Assembly (NCBI RefSeq): GCF_024206475.1
Contig: NZ_JAMBPR010000026.1
Location: forward strand, 1-64,000
Reading direction: 5' to 3'
Origin: Paraburkholderia sp. CNPSo 3274
Lineage (GTDB): Bacteria > Pseudomonadota > Gammaproteobacteria > Burkholderiales > Burkholderiaceae
Length of the DNA stretch: 64,000 nucleotides
Shown: positions 37,985 to 47,657 of the stretch, piece by piece
Numbering within the stretch: position 1 is the first letter of the stretch
How the letters are laid out: the number at the start of each line of letters is the position of its first letter
Made by a program: the position numbers and the translations under genes
The notes under the pieces: generated by a model
The model's database searches: none
What the model was told of the DNA's origin: nothing
What the model saw: only the letters and a program-made list of their open reading frames with translations

Positions 37985-38971
37985 ATGATAGCGAAAATCA
38001 ATGGCGACCGGGCGCTGAAGCTCGCTCGCAACGTGCTCGACATCGAAGCGGACGCCGTGCGCGGGCTTCGCGACCGGCTCGACGACAACTTCGTCGGCGC
38101 GGTCGACCTCATCCTCAGCTGCCGCGGACGCGTGGTTGTTTCCGGCATCGGCAAATCGGGCCACATTGCCCGCAAGCTCGCGGCCACCCTGGCCTCCACG
38201 GGCACCCCGGCGTTCTTCGTGCATCCGGCGGAAGCGAGCCACGGCGACCTCGGCATGGTCACCGCCGACGACGTCTTCATCGGCCTGTCGAACTCCGGCG
38301 AATCGGAAGAACTCGTGGCGATCCTGCCGCTCGTCAAGCGCATTGGCGCGAAGCTCATCGGCATGACGGGCAATCGCCCGCAATCGACGCTCGGCCAGCT
38401 CTCGGACGTGCATCTGGACGCCGGCGTGGAGAAGGAGGCCTGCCCGCTGAACCTCGCACCTACCGCGAGCACGACGGCGGCGCTCGCGCTCTCGGACGCA
38501 CTCGCGGTCGCGGTGCTCGACGCACGCGGCTTCGGCGCCGACGACTTCGCACGCTCGCATCCGGGCGGCGCGCTCGGCCGGCGCCTGCTGACCTACGTGC
38601 GCGACGTGATGCGCACGGGCGACGAAATCCCGAAGGTGCGCGACGACGTCACCGTGCGCGACGCCCTCTTCCAGCTCACGGCCAAACGCATGGGCATGAC
38701 GGCGGTCGTCAACGCCGACGGCCACGTGCAAGGCATTTTCACCGACGGCGACCTGCGCCGCGTGCTCGAGCGCGTGGGCGATTTCCGCGACCTGCCGATC
38801 GCGCAGGTCATGACGAAAGGCCCGCGCACCATCGGTCCGGACCAACTTGCCGTCGAAGCCGTGGAACTGATGGAGCGCCATCGCATCAATCAGATGCTGG
38901 TCGTCGATGCCGAGGGCACGCTGATCGGCGCCCTCAATATGCACGACCTGTTCTCCAAGAAGGTGATCTGA
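37985..38971 (+). CDS. kdsD: Arabinose-5-phosphate isomerase
   Basis: KpsF/GutQ family enzyme of 328 residues, converting ribulose-5-phosphate to arabinose-5-phosphate, first step of Kdo synthesis for lipid A-core LPS. SIS domain (about 35-175; GRVVVSGIGKSGHIARKLAA, GDLGMVTADDVFIGLSNSGE) followed by two CBS domains (about 205-325). The N-terminus MIAKING is kept because it fits the family, though no ribosome binding site precedes it. Its TGA shares one base with the kdsC ATG. Confidence 0.96.
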   Translation: MIAKINGDRALKLARNVLDIEADAVRGLRDRLDDNFVGAVDLILSCRGRVVVSGIGKSGHIARKLAATLASTGTPAFFVHPAEASHGDLGMVTADDVFIGLSNSGESEELVAILPLVKRIGAKLIGMTGNRPQSTLGQLSDVHLDAGVEKEACPLNLAPTASTTAALALSDALAVAVLDARGFGADDFARSHPGGALGRRLLTYVRDVMRTGDEIPKVRDDVTVRDALFQLTAKRMGMTAVVNADGHVQGIFTDGDLRRVLERVGDFRDLPIAQVMTKGPRTIGPDQLAVEAVELMERHRINQMLVVDAEGTLIGALNMHDLFSKKVI

Positions 38972-39525
38972 TGGCTAGCCCACTCGACGCAACCGCGCGC
39001 GCCGCGCGCGTGCGCCTCATGATTTTCGACATCGACGGTGTGCTCACCGATGGCGGCCTGCTCTTCACCGGCGCGGGCGACACGATGAAGGCGTTCAACT
39101 CGCTCGACGGCCACGGCGCGAAGCTCCTGCGCGAAGCCGGCATCGACACGGCCATCATTACGGGGCGCCGCTCGGAGATCGTCGCAGTGCGTGCGAAGGA
39201 ACTGAAGATCACGCACCTGTGGCAAGGCGCGGAAGACAAGCGCGTAGCATTCGCCGAACTGCTCTCGCAAACGGGCATTGCGCCCGAAGCGTGCGGCTAC
39301 ATGGGCGATGACTGGCCCGACCTCGGCGTGATGCTCCAGTGCGGCTTCGCGGCCGCGCCCGCGAACGCCCATCCGGACGTGCTCTCGCGCGCCCACTGGG
39401 TGTCCGACAAGGTCGGCGGCCACGGCGCCGTGCGCGAAGTCACCGACCTGATCCTGCGCGCGCAAAACCGTTACGACGCCCTGCTCGCCGCGGCCTGCGC
39501 ACCGCTGGCCGGGATGCCGCGATGA
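38971..39525 (+). CDS. kdsC: 3-deoxy-D-manno-octulosonate 8-phosphate phosphatase
   Basis: HAD-superfamily phosphatase of 184 residues, removing phosphate from Kdo-8-P. Catalytic DxD motif in MIFDIDGVLTDGGLLF, Thr in AIITGRRSEIV, the Lys in EDKRVAF, and acidic motif GYMGDDWPDLGVM. ATG at 38971 overlaps kdsD by one base, and the stop overlaps lptC by four: a tightly coupled LPS operon. Confidence 0.96.
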   Translation: MASPLDATARAARVRLMIFDIDGVLTDGGLLFTGAGDTMKAFNSLDGHGAKLLREAGIDTAIITGRRSEIVAVRAKELKITHLWQGAEDKRVAFAELLSQTGIAPEACGYMGDDWPDLGVMLQCGFAAAPANAHPDVLSRAHWVSDKVGGHGAVREVTDLILRAQNRYDALLAAACAPLAGMPR

Positions 39526-40121
39526 ACCAGAAGTTCCGCCTCACCTCGCTCGTGCCGCTCGTGTGCGTCGCCGCGCTCGCCGGTTTCACGTGGTGGCTGC
39601 TGCAGGCCGTCCAGCCGCGCGAGAAGGAGGCGGCGCCGCGTGCGCCCACGCATACGCCCGACTATTTCTCGGACAACTTCTCTGTGTCCGAGCTCGACCA
39701 GTCGGGCGCTACGCAGTACCGGCTCACGGCCACGCACATGGTTCACTACGAGGACGACGAGAACAGCGACCTCACGAACCCGGCCGTGCGCGCATTCCAG
39801 CCCGGCAAGCCGATCGTCACGGCCACCGGGCTGCGCGGCACGGTCAACGCCGACGCCTCGATCGTCAATCTGTACGACAACGCGCGCATTCTGCGCGCGG
39901 CTGGCGCAGGCGACCCCGAAATGCAGGCTGATTCCGAGCATTTCAAAGTGCTCGTGAACGACGATGTGATCCTGACCGAAAAGCCGGTTAAACTTCGACG
40001 CGGCCAGTCGGTCATGACGGCCACCAGCGGCATGAACTACAACAATGTCTCCCGGGTCATCCAGCTCTTCGGCAACGTCCGTGGAGCGATCGCCCCGGCT
40101 GACTCCGGCGGCTCGTCCTGA
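39522..40121 (+). CDS. lptC: LPS export component LptC
   Basis: Bitopic inner-membrane protein of 199 residues that receives LPS from LptBFG and passes it to LptA. One N-terminal transmembrane helix (about 10-30; PLVCVAALAGFTWWLLQAV), then a periplasmic beta-jellyroll domain. Conserved segments: DYFSDNFSVSELDQSGATQY and HYEDDENSDLTNP. ATG overlaps the kdsC stop (ATGA). Normal family length. Confidence 0.93.
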   Translation: MNQKFRLTSLVPLVCVAALAGFTWWLLQAVQPREKEAAPRAPTHTPDYFSDNFSVSELDQSGATQYRLTATHMVHYEDDENSDLTNPAVRAFQPGKPIVTATGLRGTVNADASIVNLYDNARILRAAGAGDPEMQADSEHFKVLVNDDVILTEKPVKLRRGQSVMTATSGMNYNNVSRVIQLFGNVRGAIAPADSGGSS

Positions 40122-40152
40122 ACGCCGGGCCGTCCACGCAAGGCACGATTGC

Positions 40153-40841
40153 ATGAACGATTCGCTTCCCCGTCCACTGAACGGCCGTTCGCCCGACGCG
40201 CGCCGCGCACGCTTCGCGACGCTGATGGCACTCGCCGGCGCGCTGCTGTTCGCCGGCCTCGCGCCCGCGGCCCACGCCGAGCGCGCCGACAAGGACAAGC
40301 CGCTCAATATCGAAGCGGACAACATGACCTATGACGATCTGAAGCAGCAGACCGTCTTCACGGGCCACGTGGTCGCCACCAAGGGCACGATCCTCATCAA
40401 GGCCGACAAGCTCGTCGTCACGCAGGACCCGCAGGGCTACCAGTTCGCGACCGGCACCGTCGCGCCGGGCACGCCCGCCGAGAAGCTCGCCTACTTCCGC
40501 CAGAAGCGCGAAGGCCTCGACGAATACGTCGACGGCACGGCCGAGCGCATCGACTACGACGGCAAGCAGGACCTCACCACGCTCACGACGCGCGCCACGG
40601 TGCGCCGCCTGCAGGGCCTCTCTACGGTGATGGATCAGGTCCACGGCAGCGTCGTCACGTACGACGGCCAGAACGACTTCTATACGGCACGCTCCGGAAA
40701 GGACGTCGCAGGTCCCGGCAACCCCGGCGGCCGCGTTCGCGCCATGCTCTCGCCGCGCAACACCACCACCGGCGCACAGCCGCCCGCCGGCGCCCCGGCC
40801 GCGCTCACGCCGTCCACCAAGCTGCAGGAAGCGCCGCCACA

Positions 40842-40845
<4 letters not shown>
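40153..40845 (+). CDS. lptA: Periplasmic LPS transport protein LptA
   Basis: LptA of 230 residues, forming the periplasmic bridge that carries LPS from LptC to LptD. A signal peptide is visible (basic start, hydrophobic LMALAGALLFAGLAPAAHA, cut after AHA about residue 40). The OstA domain follows: DKPLNIEADNMTYDDLKQQT, FTGHVVATKGTILIKADKL, and GTAERIDYDG. The C-terminal 45 residues are Pro/Ala/Gly-rich and not part of the fold. The stop overlaps the lptB GTG. Confidence 0.94.
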
Positions 40846-41633
<788 letters not shown>

Positions 41634-41911
41634 GCCCCCGGGCGCACCCCGCGCGCCCGCTCACCGCCGTCCCGCTGCGCTCACCCGGGCGCGCGATCCG
41701 CTTTCGCGTTTTTCCGGCCTCATCTTTCGCGTTCCCCGTGTAACTCCGCTGGATCGACCTTGCCCCCAAAAAGGTGCACGGCAGGCCGAGGAGCGCTCCT
41801 GTTTGCGCACCAAATTCCGGGCACGCACCGGCGCGGCGCACGCTCGTTTTTGCGAATGCCCCCGTGGTTTCGTCCGCGTGGCAAACTCTTTACAATGGTT
41901 CGCACACCGCC

Positions 41912-43429
41912 ATGAAAGCCAGCCTCCAACTCCGCCTCTCGCAGCATCTTGCGCTCACGCCACAACTGCAACAGTCCATCCGGCTGCTGCAGCTGTCGAC
42001 GCTCGAACTGCAGCAGGAGGTCGCGACAGCGATCTCGCAGAACCCGCTGCTCGAAAACGAGGACGACTGGATCGCGAGCCCGCTGCGCGTGGCCTCGGAC
42101 GGCTCGCTCATCGCGCAGCCGCCCGCGCCCTCCGGCGCCGAGCCGATGCAGGGCGCAAACAGCTCCACCTCGGCGTCCAACGGCAGCGGCGAGAACAGCG
42201 AGAGCGAGCCGCGAGGCGTCGACGAATACGACGGCCTCGGCGGCAACGCGAACGGCGACGCGAGCCAGTGGAACCTGGACGACTACGGCCGCTCGGGCAA
42301 CGCCTCCGACGACGACGACCTGCCGCCGCTGCAGATCCACGAATCGACCACCACGCTGCGCGACCATCTCATGGCGCAGTTGCGCGAAACGAACGCGAGC
42401 CATCGCGACCGCGCGCTCATCACCTTCCTCATCGAATCGCTCGACGAAGACGGCTACCTCAGCGCGACCTGTGAGGAAATTCTTGGCGACATTCCCGAAG
42501 AACTGGAAGTCGACGCCGACGAATTCAATGCGGCGCTAGCGCTGCTGCACAGCTTCGACCCTGCGGGCGTGGGCGCGCGCTCGGCCTCTGAGTGCCTCAA
42601 GCTGCAGTTGCTGCGCGTCAATTCGTCGCCCACGCGCACGCTCGCGCTCGAGATCGTGTCGAACTATCTGGAACTGCTCGCCGCGCGCGACTTCACGCGG
42701 TTGCGCAAGCAACTGAAGACGGGCGACGACGAGCTGCGCGAGGCACATGCGCTGATCCGTTCGCTCGAACCGTTCCCGGGCGCGTCCTATGGCAAGGCCG
42801 AAGCCGATTACGTGGTGCCGGACATCATCGTGAAGAAGGCCGGCCAGAACTGGCATGCGGAACTGAACTCTGAGGTGGTGCCGAAGCTGCGCATCAACCA
42901 TCTGTACGCGAATATCCTGCGCAATAACCGCGGCGATCCGGGCAGCGGTTCGTTGCGCCAACAGCTCCAGGAAGCGCGCTGGCTCATCAAGAATATCCAG
43001 CAGCGCTTCGAGACGATCCTGCGTGTCGCGCAGGCTATCGTCGAGCGTCAGAAGAACTTTTTCGTGCACGGCGAAATCGCCATGCGCCCCTTGGTTTTGA
43101 GGGAGATTGCTGATACGCTGGGCCTACACGAATCAACTGTCTCGCGTGTGACAACCGGTAAATACATGCTGACTCCATTCGGGACACTTGAATTTAAGTA
43201 CTTCTTCGGATCGCATGTATCGACGGACACCGGAGGCGCTGCATCATCCACCGCCATCCGCGCCCTCATCAAGCAACTCATAGGAGCCGAGAACACCAAA
43301 TCTCCTCTTTCAGACAGCCGCATAGCCGAACTGCTGGCGGAACAGGGCTTCGTGGTCGCGCGACGCACAGTCGCGAAGTATCGCGAGGCACTGAAGATTC
43401 CGGCGGTCAATCTGCGCAAGTCTCTTTAG
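41912..43429 (+). CDS. rpoN: RNA polymerase sigma-54 factor
   Basis: Sigma-54 of 505 residues. Region I Gln/Leu-rich start (MKASLQLRLSQHLALTPQ), an acidic Ser/Gly/Asn-rich region II (about 75-145), core-binding region III, HTH (LREIADTLGLHESTVSRVTT) and the RpoN box ARRTVAKYRE near the C-terminus. It directs transcription with AAA+ enhancer-binding proteins. The standard neighbours lptB, hpf, ptsN, hprK and rapZ are present. The last ~350 bases and the following hpf gene are noticeably less GC-rich than the surroundings. Confidence 0.97.
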   Translation: MKASLQLRLSQHLALTPQLQQSIRLLQLSTLELQQEVATAISQNPLLENEDDWIASPLRVASDGSLIAQPPAPSGAEPMQGANSSTSASNGSGENSESEPRGVDEYDGLGGNANGDASQWNLDDYGRSGNASDDDDLPPLQIHESTTTLRDHLMAQLRETNASHRDRALITFLIESLDEDGYLSATCEEILGDIPEELEVDADEFNAALALLHSFDPAGVGARSASECLKLQLLRVNSSPTRTLALEIVSNYLELLAARDFTRLRKQLKTGDDELREAHALIRSLEPFPGASYGKAEADYVVPDIIVKKAGQNWHAELNSEVVPKLRINHLYANILRNNRGDPGSGSLRQQLQEARWLIKNIQQRFETILRVAQAIVERQKNFFVHGEIAMRPLVLREIADTLGLHESTVSRVTTGKYMLTPFGTLEFKYFFGSHVSTDTGGAASSTAIRALIKQLIGAENTKSPLSDSRIAELLAEQGFVVARRTVAKYREALKIPAVNLRKSL

Positions 43430-43602
43430 CCTGTTCCGGCTTTCACGGAGCAGGCGTTTTCCGGCCGCTACGCCCGTTGGCGGACATGGCCGGCCGAGTT
43501 AGCCCGCCGTCGCAGGCCTTTCGGGGAGCCGCGCACTGGCAGACAGTCGACCGGCATTGCCGCACTTCACGCGTCACGCGGCCATTAGCCTGGAGAAGCA
43601 CT

Positions 43603-43959
43603 ATGAATCTGAAGATCAGTGGACACCATCTCGAAGTAACGCCAGCGTTGCGAGAATACGTGATCACCAAACTGGATAGGGTGCTAAGACATTTCGATCA
43701 GGTAATCGATGGCAATGTGGTCCTCTCGGTCGACAACCATAAGGAAAAGGATAAGAGACAGAAGGTCGAAGTGAACCTTCATCTGAAAGGCAAGGACATA
43801 TTTGTGGAGAGCGCGAACGGCGACATGTACGCCGCCATCGATCTCCTGGTCGATAAGCTGGACCGCCAGGTCGTACGTCACAAAGACCGCGTGCAGGGAC
43901 ATCAACATGAGGCGATCAAGCACCAGCCTGCGCCCATCATCGAAATCCCGCCGCAGTGA
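43603..43959 (+). CDS. hpf: Ribosome hibernation-promoting factor (short form)
   Basis: HPF/YfiA family protein of 118 residues that binds the ribosome decoding region and promotes 100S dimers in stationary phase. Whole protein is the S30AE domain: MNLKISGHHLEVTPALREYV, VEVNLHLKGKDIFVE, MYAAIDLLVDKLDRQ. It has no long-HPF C-terminal dimerisation domain. Good ribosome binding site GGAG nine bases before the ATG. Followed by the terminator at 44038-44063. Confidence 0.95.
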   Translation: MNLKISGHHLEVTPALREYVITKLDRVLRHFDQVIDGNVVLSVDNHKEKDKRQKVEVNLHLKGKDIFVESANGDMYAAIDLLVDKLDRQVVRHKDRVQGHQHEAIKHQPAPIIEIPPQ

Positions 43960-44037
43960 TCCCACAGTGTCCTATGTGGCGATTCACGCCATGAACCGGG
44001 GCTGGAGTCGATAGTTCATCCTCCGCCCCTCGAAGCG

Positions 44038-44063
44038 AAGCCGCCCGAACCGGGCGGCTTTTT
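44038..44063 (+). terminator. Terminator after hpf
   Basis: AAGCCGCCCG / CGGGCGGCTT, a 10-bp perfect stem with a 3-base AAC loop, running into five T residues, about 80 bases past the hpf stop. It closes the transcription unit containing rpoN-hpf. Confidence 0.9.
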
Positions 44064-44312
44064 CGTGAATGCGCGCAACGCCGGTTTTACCGCTGGGTGC
44101 AACCGGGCAACGAGGGTTGCGCTCATGCGTGGCGCATCGCACCATCGGCGTGGACGCTTGTTCTATAATGGTCCAGTCGTATTACGGGGTCTAACGCGCC
44201 AACAGGTCCCCATGGTCCCGGCACCGGGCTTCGTCGCCAGAATCCAAAGCTTCCGCCAAAGCGGGCAGCTGTCGGGGTGTGGAGCATTCAGGCCACGTTT
44301 TCGCCTGCCAAC
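44064..44312 (+). other. Intergenic region before ptsN with a consensus -10 hexamer
   Basis: About 250 bases without a convincing gene. TATAAT occurs at 44164-44169, about 145 bases before the ptsN ATG, but no good -35 is found 16-18 bases upstream. It is the likeliest promoter for ptsN-hprK-rapZ. A plus-strand open frame through this region (from 44065) has no ribosome binding site or recognisable family and is not called. Confidence 0.4.
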
Positions 44313-44768
44313 ATGAATCGTTTAGCCAAAATACTTCCCATCGAGAACGTCGTCGTCGGCCTGTCCGTTACCAGCAAGAAACGCGTCTTCGAACAGGCTG
44401 GCCTGATCTTCGAAAACCAGAACGGCATCGCCCGCAGCACCGTTACCGACAATCTTTTCGCACGCGAACGCCTCGGCTCCACGGGCCTCGGCGAAGGCGT
44501 CGCGATCCCGCACGGCCGCATCAAGGGCCTGAAGCAGCCGCAGGCCGCCTTCGTGCGCCTCGCCGAGCCGATCGCCTTCGAAGCGCCAGACGGTCAGCCC
44601 GTCTCGCTCCTGATCTTCCTGCTCGTGCCCGAACAGGCCACGCAGCAGCACCTTGAAATCCTGTCCGAGATCGCACAACTGTTGTCGGATCGCGAAACGC
44701 GTGAGCGGCTCCACACCGAAGAGGACCGCGAAACGTTGCATCGCCTGCTCACCCAGTGGCAACCTTGA
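44313..44768 (+). CDS. ptsN: Nitrogen-PTS EIIA protein PtsN
   Basis: EIIA-Ntr of 151 residues, a regulatory phosphocarrier of the nitrogen PTS (PtsP-NPr-PtsN) that influences K+ transport and sigma-54-linked metabolism. The phospho-acceptor His lies in GLGEGVAIPHGRIKGL (about residue 66). PRD-like EIIA-2 fold throughout; FEAPDGQPVSLLIFLLVPEQ is typical. ATG at 44313 (MNRLAKILP). Standard place between hpf and hprK. Confidence 0.95.
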   Translation: MNRLAKILPIENVVVGLSVTSKKRVFEQAGLIFENQNGIARSTVTDNLFARERLGSTGLGEGVAIPHGRIKGLKQPQAAFVRLAEPIAFEAPDGQPVSLLIFLLVPEQATQQHLEILSEIAQLLSDRETRERLHTEEDRETLHRLLTQWQP

Positions 44769-44938
44769 TGTAATGTGCGGCGTCTTGCGGTACGCGCGGC
44801 CGAAAGGCGCGCGCCCGACGCTCGTTGCAGGGGTGAAGCGCAAGGCCGCGGCAGCCGTTAATCATCCAGGTCGCGCGGTTTATTTAGCCAGCAATTCAGT
44901 CAGCCGTTAAGCGAGTCATCTCGCGGAGTCACCGACTC

Positions 44939-45907
44939 ATGGACACTTCCAGCATCAACGCTCAAAGCATCTTCGACGACAACGCCACGACGCTGAAACT
45001 CAGCTGGCTCACGGGGCACGAAGGCTGGGAACGCGGCTTTTCAACCGAGACGGTGGCCACGGCCACGGCGAGCGCGGACCTCGTCGGCCACTTGAACCTC
45101 ATCCACCCGAACCGCATCCAGGTGCTCGGCGACGCCGAAATCCACTACTACCAGCGCCAAACCGACGAAGACCGTTCGCGCCACATGGCCGAGCTGATCG
45201 CGCTCGAACCGCCGTTCCTCGTGGTCGCCGACGGCATGACCGCGCCGCCCGAACTGGTGCTGCGTTGTACGCGTTCGTCCACGCCGCTCTTCACCACGCC
45301 AATGTCGGCGGCCACCGTCATCGACAGCCTGCGCCTCTACATGTCGCGCATACTCGCGCCGCGCGCCACGCTGCACGGCGTGTTTCTCGACATTCTCGGC
45401 ATGGGCGTGCTGCTTACGGGCGACTCAGGTCTGGGCAAGAGTGAGCTGGGTCTGGAGTTGATCAGCCGCGGCCATGGCCTCGTGGCCGACGACGCCGTGG
45501 ACTTCGTGCGCCTCGGCCCCGATTTCGTCGAGGGTCGCTGCCCGCCACTTTTGCAGAACCTGCTCGAAGTGCGTGGCCTCGGTCTGCTCGACATCAAGAC
45601 GATCTTCGGTGAAACGGCCGTGCGCCGGAAGATGAAGCTCAAGCTCATCGTGCAACTCGTGCGCCGCCCGGACGGCGAGTTCCAGCGTCTGCCGCTGGAG
45701 AGCCAGACCGTCGACGTACTCGGCCTGCCCATCAGCAAGGTCACGATCCAGGTGGCCGCGGGCCGCAACCTCGCCGTGCTGGTCGAGGCCGCCGTGCGCA
45801 ACACGATCCTGCAATTGCGCGGTATCGACACCCTGCGCGACTTCATGGACCGCCAGCGTCTCGCCATGCAGGATCCCGACAGCCAGTTTCCCGGCAAGCT
45901 GATCTGA
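44939..45907 (+). CDS. hprK: HPr kinase/phosphorylase
   Basis: Bifunctional enzyme of 322 residues that phosphorylates HPr on Ser46 with ATP and removes that phosphate. N-terminal domain (about 1-130) and C-terminal kinase domain with Walker A GDSGLGKSELGLELI (about 160-174) and the HprK signature VRGLGLLDIKTIFGETAVR. In betaproteobacteria it occurs beside ptsN and rapZ as here. GGAG lies 11 bases upstream of the ATG. The 170 bases before it show no gene. Confidence 0.95.
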   Translation: MDTSSINAQSIFDDNATTLKLSWLTGHEGWERGFSTETVATATASADLVGHLNLIHPNRIQVLGDAEIHYYQRQTDEDRSRHMAELIALEPPFLVVADGMTAPPELVLRCTRSSTPLFTTPMSAATVIDSLRLYMSRILAPRATLHGVFLDILGMGVLLTGDSGLGKSELGLELISRGHGLVADDAVDFVRLGPDFVEGRCPPLLQNLLEVRGLGLLDIKTIFGETAVRRKMKLKLIVQLVRRPDGEFQRLPLESQTVDVLGLPISKVTIQVAAGRNLAVLVEAAVRNTILQLRGIDTLRDFMDRQRLAMQDPDSQFPGKLI

Positions 45908-46045
45908 CGCCCGAAGCCGCGCGGCCGGCGAGGCGCGCGAAGCACGCTGCGCGCGCCCCCGAAACAGGTGCCTGCGGCCCGGAGAGCCAATACAGGCGCG
46001 CGAATCGGATGCTATGATGACCCAATCGGGTTCATCGACTCTCCC

Positions 46046-46939
46046 ATGCGTATCATCCTGATCACTGGCATTTCGGGTTCCGGCAAGTCAGTGGCGCTCA
46101 ACGCGCTCGAAGACGTCGGCTACTATTGCGTCGACAACCTGCCGCCGCGCTTTCTACCGCAACTCGCGCAATATCTCAGCGACGACGGCTACGAACGCCT
46201 CGCCGTCGCTATCGATGCGCGCTCGAGTTCGTCGTTCGACGACATGCCGGAGATGATTCGCGACCTCGCGCGTCGCCACGACGTGCGCGTGCTCTTCCTC
46301 AACGCGAGCACGCAGTCGCTCATCCAGCGCTTCTCGGAAACGCGACGCCGCCATCCCCTCTCGGGCTCCGCCGCGCACGATGCGAACGTGGGCATGCTCA
46401 AGTCACTTGAAGAAGCGATCGAGCACGAGCGCGAACTCGTCTCTAACCTCGCCGAATTCGGCCATCAGGTCGACACGAGCAACCTGAGCTCCAACGCGCT
46501 GCGCCAGTGGGTGAAGGTGTTCGTCGGAGGCGAGCGCGGCTCGCTCATGCTCACGTTCGAATCGTTCGGCTTCAAGCGCGGCGTGCCGCTCGACGCGGAC
46601 CTCGTGTTCGACGTGCGCACGCTGCCGAACCCGCATTACGACGCCCGCCTGCGGCCGCTCACCGGGCTCGATCAGCCCGTGATCGACTTTCTGAATGCGC
46701 AACCGGCCGTCCACGAAATGATCGACGATGTCTACGCGTTCGTCGCGAAGTGGCTGCCGCATTTTCGCGCCGACAACCGCAGCTATCTCACCGTTGCGAT
46801 TGGCTGCACGGGCGGACAGCATCGATCGGTGTACATCGCCCAAACGCTCGCCGCGCGCTTCGCCGCCGAGTCGAACGTTATCGTGCGTCACCGCGACGCG
46901 CCTCTCGATGTCGGAGAGTCGTCACGGCTGATCGCCTAA
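46046..46939 (+). CDS. rapZ: RNase adapter RapZ
   Basis: RapZ (YvcJ) of 297 residues, an NTP-binding protein that in E. coli brings GlmZ sRNA to RNase E to control glucosamine-6-phosphate synthesis. Walker A GISGSGKSVALNALED (about 8-23), central FETFG-like segment FESFGFKRGVPLDADLVFDV, and C-terminal AIGCTGGQHRSVY. ATG 46046 (MRIILITG) is the family start. A TATGAT at 46013-46018 could be part of a local promoter, without a clear -35. Confidence 0.95.
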   Translation: MRIILITGISGSGKSVALNALEDVGYYCVDNLPPRFLPQLAQYLSDDGYERLAVAIDARSSSSFDDMPEMIRDLARRHDVRVLFLNASTQSLIQRFSETRRRHPLSGSAAHDANVGMLKSLEEAIEHERELVSNLAEFGHQVDTSNLSSNALRQWVKVFVGGERGSLMLTFESFGFKRGVPLDADLVFDVRTLPNPHYDARLRPLTGLDQPVIDFLNAQPAVHEMIDDVYAFVAKWLPHFRADNRSYLTVAIGCTGGQHRSVYIAQTLAARFAAESNVIVRHRDAPLDVGESSRLIA

Positions 46940-46981
46940 CCGGCTGCGCATCGCGCGGCCCTTAACCGAAAGCGTTGCGCC

Positions 46982-47617
46982 ATGTCCTCGTCTCCTGCCG
47001 TGCTTGCCGATTTGCCGCTGTTCCCGCTGCATACGGTGCTGTTCCCCGGCGGCCTGCTGCCGCTCAAGATCTTTGAAGCGCGATACCTGGACATGGCGAG
47101 CGAGTGCCTGCGCGAGCACACGCCGTTCGGCGTGTGTCTGCTCAAAAGCGGCGCGGAAGTCGCACAGCACGACGAGACCGCCGTGCCCGAACCCGTTGGC
47201 TGCCTCGCGCTCATCGAACAATGCGATGTCGAGACCGTCGGCATGCTGCACATCCAGGCTCACGGCACGCAGCGCTTTCATCTGCTCTCGCATCGCGTGG
47301 AAGCCGACGGCCTGCTCGTGGGCATGGCCGAACTGATCCCCGAAGATATCCCGCTAGAAGGCGGCAAACAGCTCGCGCAATTCGGCGCGTGTGCGGAAGT
47401 CCTCGAGCGCATCATCGCGACAATCCGCGAGCGCGGCCCCGCGAGCCTGCCGTTTGCGGAGCCGTTCCGCTTCGACGATCCCTCGTGGGTATCGAACCGT
47501 CTGGCCGAGGTGCTGCCGATCGCGCTGCGCGCGCGTCAGAAACTCATGGAGTTGAACGACGCGGGCGCGCGTATCGAAATCGTGCATCACTACATGCAGC
47601 AGCATCAGTTGCTTTGA
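46982..47617 (+). CDS. LON N-terminal-domain protein
   Basis: Protein of 211 residues consisting of the LON substrate-binding domain only (about 10-205; LPLFPLHTVLFPGGLLPLKI, FEARYLDM), with no ATPase or protease part. Such free LON domains are widespread; the role is unclear, possibly peptide or client binding. It converges on mutY, with a triplicated 11-base repeat at its stop codon. Confident as a gene, not as to function. Confidence 0.9.
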   Translation: MSSSPAVLADLPLFPLHTVLFPGGLLPLKIFEARYLDMASECLREHTPFGVCLLKSGAEVAQHDETAVPEPVGCLALIEQCDVETVGMLHIQAHGTQRFHLLSHRVEADGLLVGMAELIPEDIPLEGGKQLAQFGACAEVLERIIATIRERGPASLPFAEPFRFDDPSWVSNRLAEVLPIALRARQKLMELNDAGARIEIVHHYMQQHQLL

Positions 47618-47646
47618 TGCCGCGTTGATGCCGCGTTGATGCCGCT
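47614..47646. repeat. Three tandem 11-bp repeats at a stop codon
   Basis: TTGATGCCGCG repeated three times (last copy ends in T), the first copy containing the TGA of the LON-domain gene. It lies in the short gap to mutY, whose stop is at 47658. Likely replication slippage. Confidence 0.8.
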
Positions 47647-47657
47647 CTCACGCTGAC

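Noticed and set aside
41634..41911. GC-rich inverted repeat GGGCGC/GCGCCC after lptB as a terminator
   Set aside because: No T tract follows, and such short GC dyads are common in this genome.
44065..44312. Open frame of about 80 codons before ptsN
   Set aside because: No ribosome binding site, no family, and it overlaps the hpf terminator and the ptsN promoter region.
46011..46045. Alternative upstream start of rapZ near TATGATGACCC
   Set aside because: That ATG is in another frame; RapZ homologues begin MRIILITGISGSGKS-like at 46046.
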